NCBI GenBank assembly: GCA_946478755.1 | Contig: CAMLDJ010000069.1 | Location: forward strand, 1 to 21,265 | DNA length: 21,265 nt | From: an uncultured Pedobacter sp. | GTDB lineage: Bacteria > Bacteroidota > Bacteroidia > Sphingobacteriales > Sphingobacteriaceae | Direction: 5' to 3' | Shown: piece by piece, positions 1-7,647 of the stretch | Layout: every line of letters starts with the position of its first letter | Position numbering within the stretch: position 1 is the first letter of the stretch | Notes under the pieces: generated by a model | Database searches by the model: none | What the model was told of the DNA's origin: nothing | What the model saw: the letters and a program-made list of their open reading frames with translations, nothing else | Program-made: the position numbers and the translations under genes

Positions 1-225
1 ATAGGTTATTGTTTTTGTTGCCGGGTCATAAATAACCTGACCTGTCCCTGTTCCGGTGCTGTTATTAGCGGGAACTTCCTGGCCACCAGAAAACATAATT
101 GTGGCTTTCTTTTTTAAATCCTCAGGATTTTTGTCTTTGTTCTTTTTGCACGCAGAAAAGGTAAAAAGCAAAATCGCAATGATTGCAATGGCTTTAAACA
201 TCTGGTTAAATGATTTTTTTTTCAT
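1..225 (-). CDS. CHRD-domain lipoprotein, N-terminal part (runs off window)
   Basis: Seventy-five codons are visible, starting at the ATG complementary to 223-225 and staying open to the window edge. The N-terminus is MKKK, then a hydrophobic stretch, then a lipobox-like FSAC with the cysteine near residue 26, followed by a Lys/Asp-rich tether; this is a type II (lipoprotein) signal peptide. After the tether comes FSGGQEVPANNSTGTGTG followed by YDPATKTITY. This is the characteristic opening of CHRD domains, which are found in chordin and in many bacterial exported proteins. The role is unknown; the protein is probably an envelope-anchored beta-sandwich. A possible ECF-type promoter lies just upstream. 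The C-terminal part is outside the window, so total length is unknown. Confidence 0.75.
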   Translation of the reverse strand, partial: MKKKSFNQMFKAIAIIAILLFTFSACKKNKDKNPEDLKKKATIMFSGGQEVPANNSTGTGTGQVIYDPATKTITY

Positions 226-252
226 AATAGATAAGATTTATACATCTATTAT

Positions 253-279
253 TACGTCAAAAGTCGATAAAAGGTTGCC
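253..279 (-). promoter_or_regulatory. Candidate ECF-sigma-type promoter for the CHRD lipoprotein
   Basis: Read on the minus strand, GGCAACC (279-273) is followed about 16 bases later by CGTA (256-253), some 28 bases before the lipoprotein ATG. An AAC-containing -35 element with a CGT-containing -10 element at this spacing is the general pattern of ECF sigma promoters. It is inferred from pattern alone. Confidence 0.3.
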
Positions 280-293
280 TGGGTGAAGAAATG

Positions 294-1055
294 TTATAAA
301 TTATCATCAGTTTGCTTTCCATAATGTTGATGAAGATGATCCTCATATGTTTCCTGAATGGGTTTTGAGGGATCATACTCGGGGCTATTCTTAACGGCTG
401 CAACCGGAACATCTACATAAACCAACGAAGTTGCCCATTTGACATCTTGTATCCAGTCAGGGGACATCAGGACTTTCTTTCCCGGAAACCAATTACCGGT
501 ATCAACAATGAGGTAGCGGATTTTCCATGTGTCGTCAAGAATAAAATCTTCCACATCACCTATCTCCCCATCAATCGCATGTATCTTGTACCCAATTACC
601 TCACTCGTACCGCGCAGGTGTGGATCTGCTGAATGGCCTTTATTTTGCCGGGCTGCGATATTTTCTTCAAACGGAACCCGCGTTTCAGCCATTCCCAACA
701 TTCCCATACCACCATAAAATCCTGCTCCGACTGGATCACCATAAGGCCATTCATAATGATTATGTAGGGCCAGCTCCTCTTGGCGGGATACTGGTTTCTC
801 CGTATCTATATCCGGACTGTTTTTAATTTGATCTTTCGTCAGATTAACTGGAAAAGTTTCATTTTCCCAATCTGGCTGCTTCAAAGCTGCAGGAGAAATA
901 AGCACTTTTCGTCCTAAAAGCCAACCTCCTGTCTTTACTATCAAGTAACGTATGGTCCAGGTTTTATCATCAAAATAAAACTCATCTACCTTTCCAATTT
1001 CTCCATCGGTAGCACCCATTGTGAATCCGATCAGACTTTTTACGTTGCGTTGCAT
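294..1055 (-). CDS. Duplicated PRC-barrel domain protein
   Basis: The 253-residue protein contains two full copies of one unit, at about residues 5-101 and 151-245. Each unit opens with IG(F/Y), then DGEIG, an (F/I)xDD turn, (T/K)IRYLIV, a GxW(L/F)xG(R/K)KVL(I/M)SP core and, further on, KNSP(D/E), closing in a His-rich segment (HNHY and HQHYG). This is the PRC-barrel fold, a small beta-barrel seen in photosynthetic reaction-centre H subunits and in RimM. In soil Bacteroidota such cytoplasmic PRC proteins usually occur singly or doubly near stress genes. The linker (residues 105-150) contains a Gly/Met-rich patch. No signal peptide is seen. The ligand is unknown. It is likely transcribed separately from the downstream lipoprotein gene. 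Confidence 0.85.
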   Translation of the reverse strand: MQRNVKSLIGFTMGATDGEIGKVDEFYFDDKTWTIRYLIVKTGGWLLGRKVLISPAALKQPDWENETFPVNLTKDQIKNSPDIDTEKPVSRQEELALHNHYEWPYGDPVGAGFYGGMGMLGMAETRVPFEENIAARQNKGHSADPHLRGTSEVIGYKIHAIDGEIGDVEDFILDDTWKIRYLIVDTGNWFPGKKVLMSPDWIQDVKWATSLVYVDVPVAAVKNSPEYDPSKPIQETYEDHLHQHYGKQTDDNL

Positions 1056-1145
1056 GATTTCCTTATTTAAATGTTATCAGTTAGGAACACTTATGAAAGC
1101 GTGCTTCATTAGTCAACTTTTAACAGCCGGTAATTTAATTGGCCC

Positions 1146-1460
1146 TCATACTGCGAAATTCAATTCAAGCTGCGGCAATTTCTTTCGTGGATTTAGTTTG
1201 ATGGTTCTATAAAGTTTCATATCTACCTTATCCGCGATTTTATAATCCCTTATCAGCGCATTCAGTTCAGAAATAGAATATGCCCTGCAGAGTTTGATTT
1301 GCCCCTGGCAATTCGTAATGGAGATCACAGCATAATTGCCTGTAAGCACATAAGTATTAACTAGGACAGTTACGTGTTCGTATTTGAAAGTATACAGGTT
1401 ATCCCTACATGCAATCAAGGCATATCCACTATCTATTAGTGCTCCCATTAATGCTCTCAT
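1146..1460 (-). CDS. Small hypothetical protein (104 aa)
   Basis: I do not recognise this protein. It is 104 residues with alternating beta-like hydrophobic stretches (YTFKYEHVTVLVNTYVLTG and YAVISITNCQG), an amphipathic stretch (SISELNALIRDYKIADKV) and a basic C-terminus with NPRKK. It has no signal peptide and no membrane segment. The ATG at 1460 directly follows a 17-bp palindrome. Plausibility rests on even amino-acid composition and the lack of any better frame on either strand. It could be a small alpha/beta protein of the stress-accessory region. Confidence 0.5.
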   Translation of the reverse strand: MRALMGALIDSGYALIACRDNLYTFKYEHVTVLVNTYVLTGNYAVISITNCQGQIKLCRAYSISELNALIRDYKIADKVDMKLYRTIKLNPRKKLPQLELNFAV

Positions 1461-1461
1461 A

Positions 1462-1478
1462 AATCTTAATTAAAGATT
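1462..1478. promoter_or_regulatory. 17-bp palindrome upstream of the 104-aa gene
   Basis: AATCTT, a five-base AT spacer (1468-1472), then AAGATT form a perfect inverted repeat. It ends two bases from the start codon at 1460 on the minus strand. It could be an operator or a weak hairpin covering the ribosome-binding region; chance is possible in AT-rich DNA. Confidence 0.25.
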
Positions 1479-1626
1479 ATTCTTCCCCATCCCTATTGTT
1501 ATACTAAAAACAATGCTATTTCTAAAATGTTTGAATAACACGCTAGTTTTATGTCTAAAAATCGTTTCCATATTACTTGGCTGGATGAAGAACAATGTGC
1601 TTGTGAAGCTGGTGCGGATAAATCTG

Positions 1627-2706
1627 CTAGATATCTTCCTTAAACAACAGTAAGGGCAGATGTGTGTGATACGCTATTTTTTCAGTCATACTCCGATGAA
1701 AAATATTTTCAAAAAAACTGTATTCTTTTGGAACGGCAATTACAAGTTCTGCCCCTTGTTGGTCAGCAAACTGCATAATTCCGGTCAATGTATCTTCATG
1801 TTCTAAATAGTGATATTCGGGTTGTTCGTCATCCCAAAGCTGATGCAGGTCAGCCAGTTCATTAATGGTGCCGGGCTCAAAATGTGCCTTATCGTGATTG
1901 ATATTTAAAATCAGCAATTTTGCGCCTAGGGCATGCATAAAAGCTTTTATGGCGAGGACTGGCGTTGACATAGAAACGCGCTTTAGATCACAGGCAAAAA
2001 CAACCGTTTTTATGGGCTGAAAAGCAGCTACTGGTGGCACAATCAGTAAGGGAGCCAGGCTTTCTTTAGCGAGTCTGACCGTGTTACTGCCTACCAGTAT
2101 TTTTTCCAGATCACTTTTACCCGTAATGCCAGCTATAATCAATCCGATATGCTGCTGCTGGCTAAGCATATTTACAGCGGAAACCAGTGTTCTTTCATCC
2201 GTGCGGATTTCTATACTAGTGTGTTCGGCAACCCAATCTTCCAAGTCGTTTTTCAGGTCCATGATCTTTTCCAGAATCATTTCCGGAGATTCAGTAAATC
2301 CGGGGCCAAGAGGGGCAAATGCTGCGGGTGGCACCCAGGTTGTGTCGTAAGAATGGTACAATATTAACTTACTCGTATTAAGCTGATCCGTTAATGCTGC
2401 GGCATATCTGGCTGCGTTTAATGCTGCATCAGAAAAGTCTGTGAGCACCAACATGGTTTTCACTCCATATTTTTTGTTTAGTTCTGCTTCTATTGCGTTT
2501 TCCAATTCTTCGTAGTCTCTTTCCGAAAAATGGCGGATGCCACGCTGTACAATCGTCCACTCGCCCTTTACTGAACGTGCCAGTAAAATGGGCTCCGACT
2601 CATCAGTAACCATTTCTGCTTTGAATTTCCGGTGATGGTCATAACCGGTAACTATAGTGTTCAGGTCCAGGCTCCCTGCCCTGAATTTTACGGCAAATGT
2701 TTCCAT
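1627..2706 (-). CDS. Tandem universal stress protein (UspA) with N-terminal extension
   Basis: The start is set at the ATG complementary to 2704-2706 because a strong AAGGAG lies eight bases upstream. An in-frame ATG six codons earlier (2724) lacks such a site. The product is 359 residues. Residues 1-80 are an extension of unknown fold with an acidic helix (YEELENAIEAELNKKYGVK). Residues 83-225 form a first Usp domain with the ATP-binding pattern G-2x-G-9x-GS intact (G193, G196, GS at 206-207). Residues 231-355 form a second Usp domain whose nucleotide motif is degenerate (VPKEYSFFENIFHRS). Usp proteins are cytoplasmic ATP- or AMP-binding stress-survival factors; the paired arrangement allows an intramolecular dimer with one ATP site. 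The gene is probably monocistronic. Confidence 0.88.
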   Translation of the reverse strand: METFAVKFRAGSLDLNTIVTGYDHHRKFKAEMVTDESEPILLARSVKGEWTIVQRGIRHFSERDYEELENAIEAELNKKYGVKTMLVLTDFSDAALNAARYAAALTDQLNTSKLILYHSYDTTWVPPAAFAPLGPGFTESPEMILEKIMDLKNDLEDWVAEHTSIEIRTDERTLVSAVNMLSQQQHIGLIIAGITGKSDLEKILVGSNTVRLAKESLAPLLIVPPVAAFQPIKTVVFACDLKRVSMSTPVLAIKAFMHALGAKLLILNINHDKAHFEPGTINELADLHQLWDDEQPEYHYLEHEDTLTGIMQFADQQGAELVIAVPKEYSFFENIFHRSMTEKIAYHTHLPLLLFKEDI

Positions 2707-3048
2707 GATATTTCTCCTTGACATTTCTTAGGAAAACTCCTGGAGCTTAACCAGATATCTTTAATAACAATCTGGCCCTAAATTAGTTCAAAAATTCTTA
2801 CTGTTTGAGCGAAAAACCAGGAGCGGAAGTTGGTTAGACTGAGAAACCAATTCCTAGCTAATGGTTGACAAATACTCCATTTCAACCTAAGGTTATACGA
2901 GTATTTATCGCAAAAAAAACAAGTATATAATCCGGTAAAGGGGTGAAAATAATGTTTTTAAATTTATCCGTCGCTACAAAACGCTATTCGGGCCCTGTAT
3001 CAGAACTAGGCAGAGGCCGTAGGTTAGAAGGGCTTTTAAAATAGAATC
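2707..3048. other. Intergenic region, mostly non-coding
   Basis: This stretch lies upstream of the usp gene and of a small plus-strand ORF. It contains the usp Shine-Dalgarno sequence (complement of about 2714-2719), a 6-bp inverted repeat CCAGAT/ATCTGG just 5' of usp, and a 30-codon plus-strand ORF at 2952-3044, described separately. I see no tRNA, mobile element or clear Bacteroidota -33/-7 promoter. Confidence 0.5.
2952..3044 (+). CDS. Possible 30-aa leader or small protein
   Basis: The ATG at 2952 is preceded by AAGGGGTG about eight bases upstream, a good Shine-Dalgarno match in a genome where most genes lack one. The 30-residue product ends in a basic segment (ELGRGRRLEGLLK). The stop lies four bases before the start of the next small ORF, so the two could be coupled. 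It is too short for family assignment. The ribosome-binding site and spacing are the only support. Confidence 0.3.
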   Translation: MFLNLSVATKRYSGPVSELGRGRRLEGLLK

Positions 3049-3213
3049 ATGGAAAAGAAAAGAAAAAGAATTCAAGGTAACGATGCCCACAAAATGGCAT
3101 CGAGGGTAGCCAGTTCAGCCAAGCACCATCCCTTAAAAAAAGCCGCTCCGGTACAGGAAGAGAAAGATAAAGAAATGAATTATCTGAATAGGCCGCATTT
3201 GCAATTTAGATAG
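3049..3213 (+). CDS. Small basic protein (54 aa)
   Basis: An ATG at 3049 opens 54 codons ending in TAG. The product is Lys/Arg- and Ala-rich: it starts MEKKRKR, continues with AHKMASRVASSAKHHPLKKA and ends LNRPHLQFR. It has no hydrophobic segment, so it is cytoplasmic and likely nucleic-acid-associated or disordered. It is not recognised from any family. It follows the 30-aa ORF by four bases. A 13-bp palindrome (GGTTGT-T-ACAACC, 3214-3226) directly follows the stop. Confidence 0.4.
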   Translation: MEKKRKRIQGNDAHKMASRVASSAKHHPLKKAAPVQEEKDKEMNYLNRPHLQFR

Positions 3214-3340
3214 GGTTGTTACAACCTCATCAAGCTCAGCACACTGGCTATAAAACTTTTTTAAGGAGTATTTGTTTACCATATACTGGAGCTGTAAATT
3301 TCTGTTGCCTTCAAAACAAAACATAAAGATTTCTATTACC

Positions 3341-3523
3341 ATGAAAACAAAAGATAAAGAAAATCATAAGAACATTTCTCCAAAAGGTTTCCGCTCTGCA
3401 GCCCATAGCTACTACTTTCATTCCGATGAAGATTTTAGGGAAGACCGAAACTGGGGAAAAGATAGCAGTGTTGAACTACAGTCTAAACCAGACACAAAAA
3501 CTGCTATAAAAGACCATCTGTAA
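3341..3523 (+). CDS. Small hydrophilic protein (60 aa)
   Basis: The likely start is the ATG at 3341, since the codons upstream in this frame lack a better signal. The 60-residue product begins MKTKDKENHKN, has a central aromatic and acidic segment (RSAAHSYYFHSDEDFREDRNW) in two parts around residues 20-42, and ends in a Lys/Asp-rich tail. Highly charged with no hydrophobic core, it is probably disordered. The composition resembles small stress-induced proteins common in Sphingobacteriaceae, but no family can be named. Confidence 0.45.
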   Translation: MKTKDKENHKNISPKGFRSAAHSYYFHSDEDFREDRNWGKDSSVELQSKPDTKTAIKDHL

Positions 3524-3667
3524 ATTCCGCCAGGCTGCTGTGTCAAGATAGATAGTATGTCTACCCATGCATCCACTGCATCTGGCCGTCTCCATCTGTA
3601 GATAAAGGTATACACCTAATTTAGATCGGGAAAGCAAGTTTAAACAGCTATCACAGTTCTGTTGGGG

Positions 3668-3699
3668 CTTTGCCTTACAAAAAAAAATCGAAGGCAAAG
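3668..3699. repeat. 9-bp perfect inverted repeat (hairpin)
   Basis: CTTTGCCTT (3668-3676) pairs with AAGGCAAAG (3691-3699) across a 14-base A-rich loop. It is followed by mixed sequence rather than a U-tract, so it is not a standard plus-strand terminator. It lies well inside the non-coding stretch, about 240 bases before the glucokinase start. Confidence 0.5.
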
Positions 3700-3879
3700 G
3701 ACGTTGCGTTGACAAGGTGTCCGCAAGCTGAGTCGGATAATGGAGCTGGAATAACACGCCCTATCTGAAGGAAAAAACAAGAATTCTTAATTTGGCTCCC
3801 TGCCTTAAGGTCATTAATATTACAAAAAAAAGATGATATGTTCCGACGAATAGCAAATTCCATAGATGAATATTGATCA

Positions 3880-3887
3880 TAATTTTG
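3880..3887 (+). promoter_or_regulatory. Candidate Bacteroidota -7 box for the glucokinase-gnd-zwf-pgl operon
   Basis: TAATTTTG matches the TAnnTTTG -7 consensus of Bacteroidota housekeeping promoters and lies 51 bases before the glucokinase ATG. No good TTTG is seen at the -33 position, so support is partial. Confidence 0.3.
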
Positions 3888-3938
3888 TTATTTTGATGCG
3901 TATTAATGAACAGGCGATTTTTTACTTAATAAGCAAAC

Positions 3939-4703
3939 ATGCCAGTTACAATAAAAGAAGAGAACAACCCAAATATTTTATCTATTGATATTGGTGGCAC
4001 CAGCATTAAGGCATGTATTTTAACTTCTAATGGTGACCTGGTGTCAGAATTCAAAAAATTACCTACCCCGGATCATGCTACCCCGGATGCGGTATTAAAA
4101 TGTATTAAGGAACTGGTTAGCACGCTTAAAGAGCCTTTCGAAAAGATCTCTATCGGTTTTCCAGGCTATGTAAAATGCGGTAAAGTACAAACGGCCGCTA
4201 ACCTGGCCAAAAACAAATGGACCAATGTGGACCTCGCTCAGCAGGTAAGTGATCTGTTTGGTAAACCTGTACGCCTCATTAATGATGCCGATCAACAAGC
4301 CCTGGGCATCGTTGAAGGAAAAGGCTTTGAAATCGTGTTTACCGTAGGTACGGGATTCGGCACCGCATTGGTATTTGATGGCGATTTACTTCCTCACCTG
4401 GAGCTTGCGCACCTGCCGATCACCAAAGACAAAGATTATGATGACTATCTAGGCACGAAAGCACTCGAAAAAATCGGTACAAAAAGATGGAACGAGCGCG
4501 TAGCCCGTGTAATTGAAATTTATAAGACCGTATTTAATTACGACACCCTCTATATTGGTGGCGGTAATTCCAAGCACATTACCCTTAACCTGGACCACAA
4601 TATTAAGTTGTCGTCCAACAAAGATGGCATTAAGGGCGGCGCAAAATTATGGGATATGGAAGAGAAATATCATGTTTTCACGAATTTTCCCAGTAAAAAA
4701 TAG
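3939..4703 (+). CDS. ppgK: ROK-family glucokinase, probably polyphosphate-dependent (PpgK-like)
   Basis: The 254-residue cytoplasmic sugar kinase would phosphorylate glucose to glucose-6-phosphate. Seen: the phosphate-1 loop DIGGTSIK (17-24), the catalytic-Asp motif NDAD (115-118), the phosphate-2 loop GTGFGTAL (137-144), HLELAHLP (153-160) and a late GGG (207-209). The Cys-rich zinc motif of ATP-dependent ROK glucokinases and repressors is absent. The 160-195 segment ending in KRWNERVARVIE resembles polyphosphate glucokinases of actinobacteria, as does the compact length. It is the first gene of an operon, three bases before gnd, with zwf and pgl downstream, so it supplies substrate to the oxidative pentose-phosphate pathway. 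Donor choice (polyphosphate, ATP or both) is inferred from family resemblance and agrees with ppk1/ppx nearby. Confidence 0.82.
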   Translation: MPVTIKEENNPNILSIDIGGTSIKACILTSNGDLVSEFKKLPTPDHATPDAVLKCIKELVSTLKEPFEKISIGFPGYVKCGKVQTAANLAKNKWTNVDLAQQVSDLFGKPVRLINDADQQALGIVEGKGFEIVFTVGTGFGTALVFDGDLLPHLELAHLPITKDKDYDDYLGTKALEKIGTKRWNERVARVIEIYKTVFNYDTLYIGGGNSKHITLNLDHNIKLSSNKDGIKGGAKLWDMEEKYHVFTNFPSKK

Positions 4704-4706
4704 ACA

Positions 4707-6122
4707 ATGGACAACAAATATACTTTAGGAATGATCGGCCTTGGCACCATGGGCCGCAATTTATTGCTTAACATGGCCGATAATGGATTTGCCGTAACGG
4801 GTTACGACAAAGATGCCAGAATGCTGCAAAAATTAGAGGAAGATGGAAAAGCCCATAATCTAAAAGGCTTCGCTTCCCTTGAAGCTTTTATAAAAAGCCT
4901 GGAATTGCCGAGGAGGGTAATGCTGCTTGTACCTGCAGGTGTGATTGTAGACAGTGTGATCAAGGAACTCGTTCCTTTGCTGGATAAGGGTGATATGATC
5001 ATCGACAGCGGGAATTCCCACTTTACCGATACCAGCAGAAGAGCTGCGGAGCTTTCGGAACAAGGCATCCATTTCTTCGGAATGGGAATTTCGGGAGGGG
5101 AAGAAGGTGCACGTTTTGGCCCGAGTATGATGCCGGGTGGCGACAAAATGGCCTACAATGCTGTGAAGCCAATCCTAGAAGCGGTTTCAGCCAAAGTGAA
5201 CGGCGATCCTTGCGTTGCTTATATAGGCCCGGGAGCTTCAGGCCACTTTGTAAAGATGGTGCACAATGGGATCGAATATGCTATGATGCAGATTCTTGCC
5301 GAAACCTACTACCTGCTTAAGAATGGACTGGGTTATAACAATGAACAAATTTATGCTGCTTTTGCAAAATGGAATGATGGAAGGTTAAAATCATTCCTCC
5401 TGGAAGTAACCAGAGACGTATTTAAAGTTAAAGACAAAAAATCAGGCGGTTATTTGATTGACATCATTAAAGATGAAGCCAAATCAAAAGGTACTGGCAA
5501 GTGGACGTCGCAGGTATCTATGGACCTGCAATTGCCTATTCCTACTATAAATGAATCGGTAAGTTCCAGAGATCTGTCTAAATATAAACAGTTGCGTGTA
5601 GCACTTGCTGCTGCCTTGCCACATGCTGCAGAGAAAATAAATAACCCTGGCGAATTCGAAGTGCAATTGGAACAAGCACTATATTTCTCTATGATCACCT
5701 GTTATGCTCAGGGCCTGCACCTGCTTACACAAGCTTCGAGTGAATTCAAATATGAACTGAACCTGCAAGAAATCTCACAGATCTGGCGCGGAGGATGTAT
5801 CATCAGGGCAGAATTGCTGGAAGACATTTACCAGGCTTATAAAAAACAGCCAGATCTGACGCATTTATATGCAGATGAGAGCATTCAAAGCCAGTTAAAA
5901 GACATCGTACCGGGCACCAGAAAAGTGGTAGGTAATGCCATACAAAATGGCTTTGCTATCCCTGCATTCGCTTCTGCCCTAACCTATTATGATGGACTGA
6001 GAACAGCAAATTCGCCACTTAACTTGACCCAGGCACAAAGAGACTTCTTTGGCGCCCACACTTTTGAACGTACAGATGAAGCTGGAATCTTCCATGCCGA
6101 CTGGAACACAAATAACTTGTAA
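4707..6122 (+). CDS. gnd: 6-phosphogluconate dehydrogenase, decarboxylating
   Basis: The 471-residue protein has the usual long-form length. It oxidatively decarboxylates 6-phosphogluconate to ribulose-5-phosphate in the cytoplasm. Seen: the Rossmann motif GLGTMGRNLL (11-20), the active-site segment GISGGEEGARFGPSMMPGG (127-145), GHFVKMVHNGIEY (179-191) with the catalytic Lys183 and Asn187, and GTGKWT (262-267). An oddity is that the end of beta-2, usually NRT or NRS in NADP enzymes, reads YDKD (33-36), with an acidic residue at a position that often selects NAD over NADP. It is the second gene of the operon, three bases after the glucokinase and 13 before zwf. Confidence 0.96.
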   Translation: MDNKYTLGMIGLGTMGRNLLLNMADNGFAVTGYDKDARMLQKLEEDGKAHNLKGFASLEAFIKSLELPRRVMLLVPAGVIVDSVIKELVPLLDKGDMIIDSGNSHFTDTSRRAAELSEQGIHFFGMGISGGEEGARFGPSMMPGGDKMAYNAVKPILEAVSAKVNGDPCVAYIGPGASGHFVKMVHNGIEYAMMQILAETYYLLKNGLGYNNEQIYAAFAKWNDGRLKSFLLEVTRDVFKVKDKKSGGYLIDIIKDEAKSKGTGKWTSQVSMDLQLPIPTINESVSSRDLSKYKQLRVALAAALPHAAEKINNPGEFEVQLEQALYFSMITCYAQGLHLLTQASSEFKYELNLQEISQIWRGGCIIRAELLEDIYQAYKKQPDLTHLYADESIQSQLKDIVPGTRKVVGNAIQNGFAIPAFASALTYYDGLRTANSPLNLTQAQRDFFGAHTFERTDEAGIFHADWNTNNL

Positions 6123-6135
6123 AAACCCTATATTA

Positions 6136-7647
6136 ATGAAGACAAGTATCAGCCTAAGCCCAACCATTATTGTAATTTTTGGTGGTACCGGTGACTTAAA
6201 TCTGCGCAAACTGGCGCCTGCTCTCTACAACCTCTATGCTGAGGGCTATATGCCTGATAAATTTGCCATTATTGGCACCGCAAGAAGACCGCTTACTGAC
6301 GAAAAATTCAGGGATACTCTTATGGATGGTGTAAACAGCTTTTCCCGTACCGGTAAGGTGGAAAAGGATAAATGGGAAGCTTTTTCTCAGAACATTTATT
6401 ACAATCCTATCGATGTTAAGGACTCCGCATCATTTGATGAGCTTAAAATTACCATAGATAAATTTAAAGATGAATTCGGCATAGAAACTCAGATTGTATA
6501 TTATTTGGCTGTTTCTCCCGACCTGTTTCCATCCATTGCCAAACGCCTCGCCAAGTTTAAACTGGCAGAAAATGAAGACAATTGCCGCATTGTTGTTGAA
6601 AAACCATTTGGTAAGGATCTGGAAACTGCCCGTGAACTCAATGAACTTTTAAAAGAGCGCTTTAAAGAGAAACAGATCTACAGGATTGACCATTACCTGG
6701 GTAAAGAAACGGTACAGAACATTATGGCTTTCCGTTTCGCCAACTCTTTCCTGGAACCGCTTTGGAATAGAAATTACATTGACCATGTGCAGATCTCGGT
6801 AACTGAGCAGCTGGGTGTGGGTGATCGTGGCGGTTACTATGACGGATCAGGTGCGTTACGCGACATGATCCAAAACCACCTGCTGCAGTTACTGTGCATT
6901 ATTGGCATGGAAACCCCAATTAATTTTGATGCAGACGAGATCAGGGATAAAAAGGTGGATGTATTGAAGGCCATGCGTCCCTTCTCAGCAGAAGATATCC
7001 GCTTCAACACGGTACGAGGACAATATAGTAAAGGCTGGATAAAAGGTGAAGAAGTACTCGGGTACCGCTCGGAAAAAGATGTTGACAAAGATTCTAATAC
7101 GGAAAGCTTCGCTGCCATTAAATTCTTTGTGGACAACTGGCGCTGGAAAGGTATACCTTTCTATGTACGCACTGGAAAACACCTTGCGCAAACCTCTTCG
7201 CTGATCACCATTCAGTTTAAAGATGTACCACACCAGGTATTCCCTGGAGGAGCCGCGGAACACTGGCAGCAGAACAGATTGATTATCAGCATACAACCAG
7301 AAATGAGCATCAGACTTCAAGTTCAAGGTAAAAGACCAGGATTGGATATGATACTGAACCCTGTTGATATGGTATTCGATTACAAAGGCACTTATACAAC
7401 CGAATCACCTGAGGCTTACGAAACACTATTACTGGATGTAATGACCGGTGATCAGACTCAGTTTATGCGTGCTGACCAGGTAGAGATTGCATGGGAATTA
7501 CTTATGCCAGTGATCAACGCATGGGAAAACAAAAAATCACTAAGCTTCCCTAATTATCCAGCCGGTTCATGGGGGCCTGAAGATGCTGAGGCCCTGATTG
7601 CCAGGGACGGTTTTCACTGGTTTACGCTACCGCTAAATAAAGACTAA
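6136..7647 (+). CDS. zwf: Glucose-6-phosphate 1-dehydrogenase
   Basis: The start at 6136 gives MKTSISLSPT directly before the first beta strand. Earlier in-frame ATGs lie inside gnd and would add non-conserved residues. The product is 503 residues, a normal length. Seen: the nucleotide-binding GGTGDL (16-21), IIGTARR (45-51), EKPFGK (155-160), the signature RIDHYLGKE (183-191) and the catalytic His in QNHLLQLL (His248). It oxidises glucose-6-phosphate to 6-phosphoglucono-lactone and reduces NAD(P). The GGTGDL and GTAR segments are closer to the dual-specificity Leuconostoc type than to a strict GASGDL form, but cofactor preference cannot be fixed by eye. Its stop overlaps the pgl start (TAATG), indicating coupling. 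Confidence 0.97.
   Translation: MKTSISLSPTIIVIFGGTGDLNLRKLAPALYNLYAEGYMPDKFAIIGTARRPLTDEKFRDTLMDGVNSFSRTGKVEKDKWEAFSQNIYYNPIDVKDSASFDELKITIDKFKDEFGIETQIVYYLAVSPDLFPSIAKRLAKFKLAENEDNCRIVVEKPFGKDLETARELNELLKERFKEKQIYRIDHYLGKETVQNIMAFRFANSFLEPLWNRNYIDHVQISVTEQLGVGDRGGYYDGSGALRDMIQNHLLQLLCIIGMETPINFDADEIRDKKVDVLKAMRPFSAEDIRFNTVRGQYSKGWIKGEEVLGYRSEKDVDKDSNTESFAAIKFFVDNWRWKGIPFYVRTGKHLAQTSSLITIQFKDVPHQVFPGGAAEHWQQNRLIISIQPEMSIRLQVQGKRPGLDMILNPVDMVFDYKGTYTTESPEAYETLLLDVMTGDQTQFMRADQVEIAWELLMPVINAWENKKSLSFPNYPAGSWGPEDAEALIARDGFHWFTLPLNKD

Larger units (their letters stand above)
3524..3938. other. 415-base non-coding stretch before the pentose-phosphate operon
   Basis: There is no convincing gene on either strand. 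It contains a perfect 9-bp hairpin (3668-3699, listed separately), short TCTAC/GTAGA complementary segments around 3560-3602, and the probable promoter region of the glucokinase operon close to its right end. It may hold a small RNA or a dispersed repeat; only copy-number analysis would tell. Confidence 0.5.

Noticed and set aside
1551..1643. A 30-codon plus-strand ORF between the 104-aa gene and usp
   Set aside because: No ribosome-binding site, no recognisable motif, and it overlaps the end of the usp gene on the other strand.
3476..3863. Overlapping minus-strand open frames in the non-coding stretch
   Set aside because: Cys/Ser-rich and uneven composition, no start signals, and the frames cross the hairpin; they look like random open frames.
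6049..6135. Upstream extension of zwf starting inside gnd
   Set aside because: The added residues are out-of-frame gnd sequence; the ATG at 6136 fits the family N-terminus.
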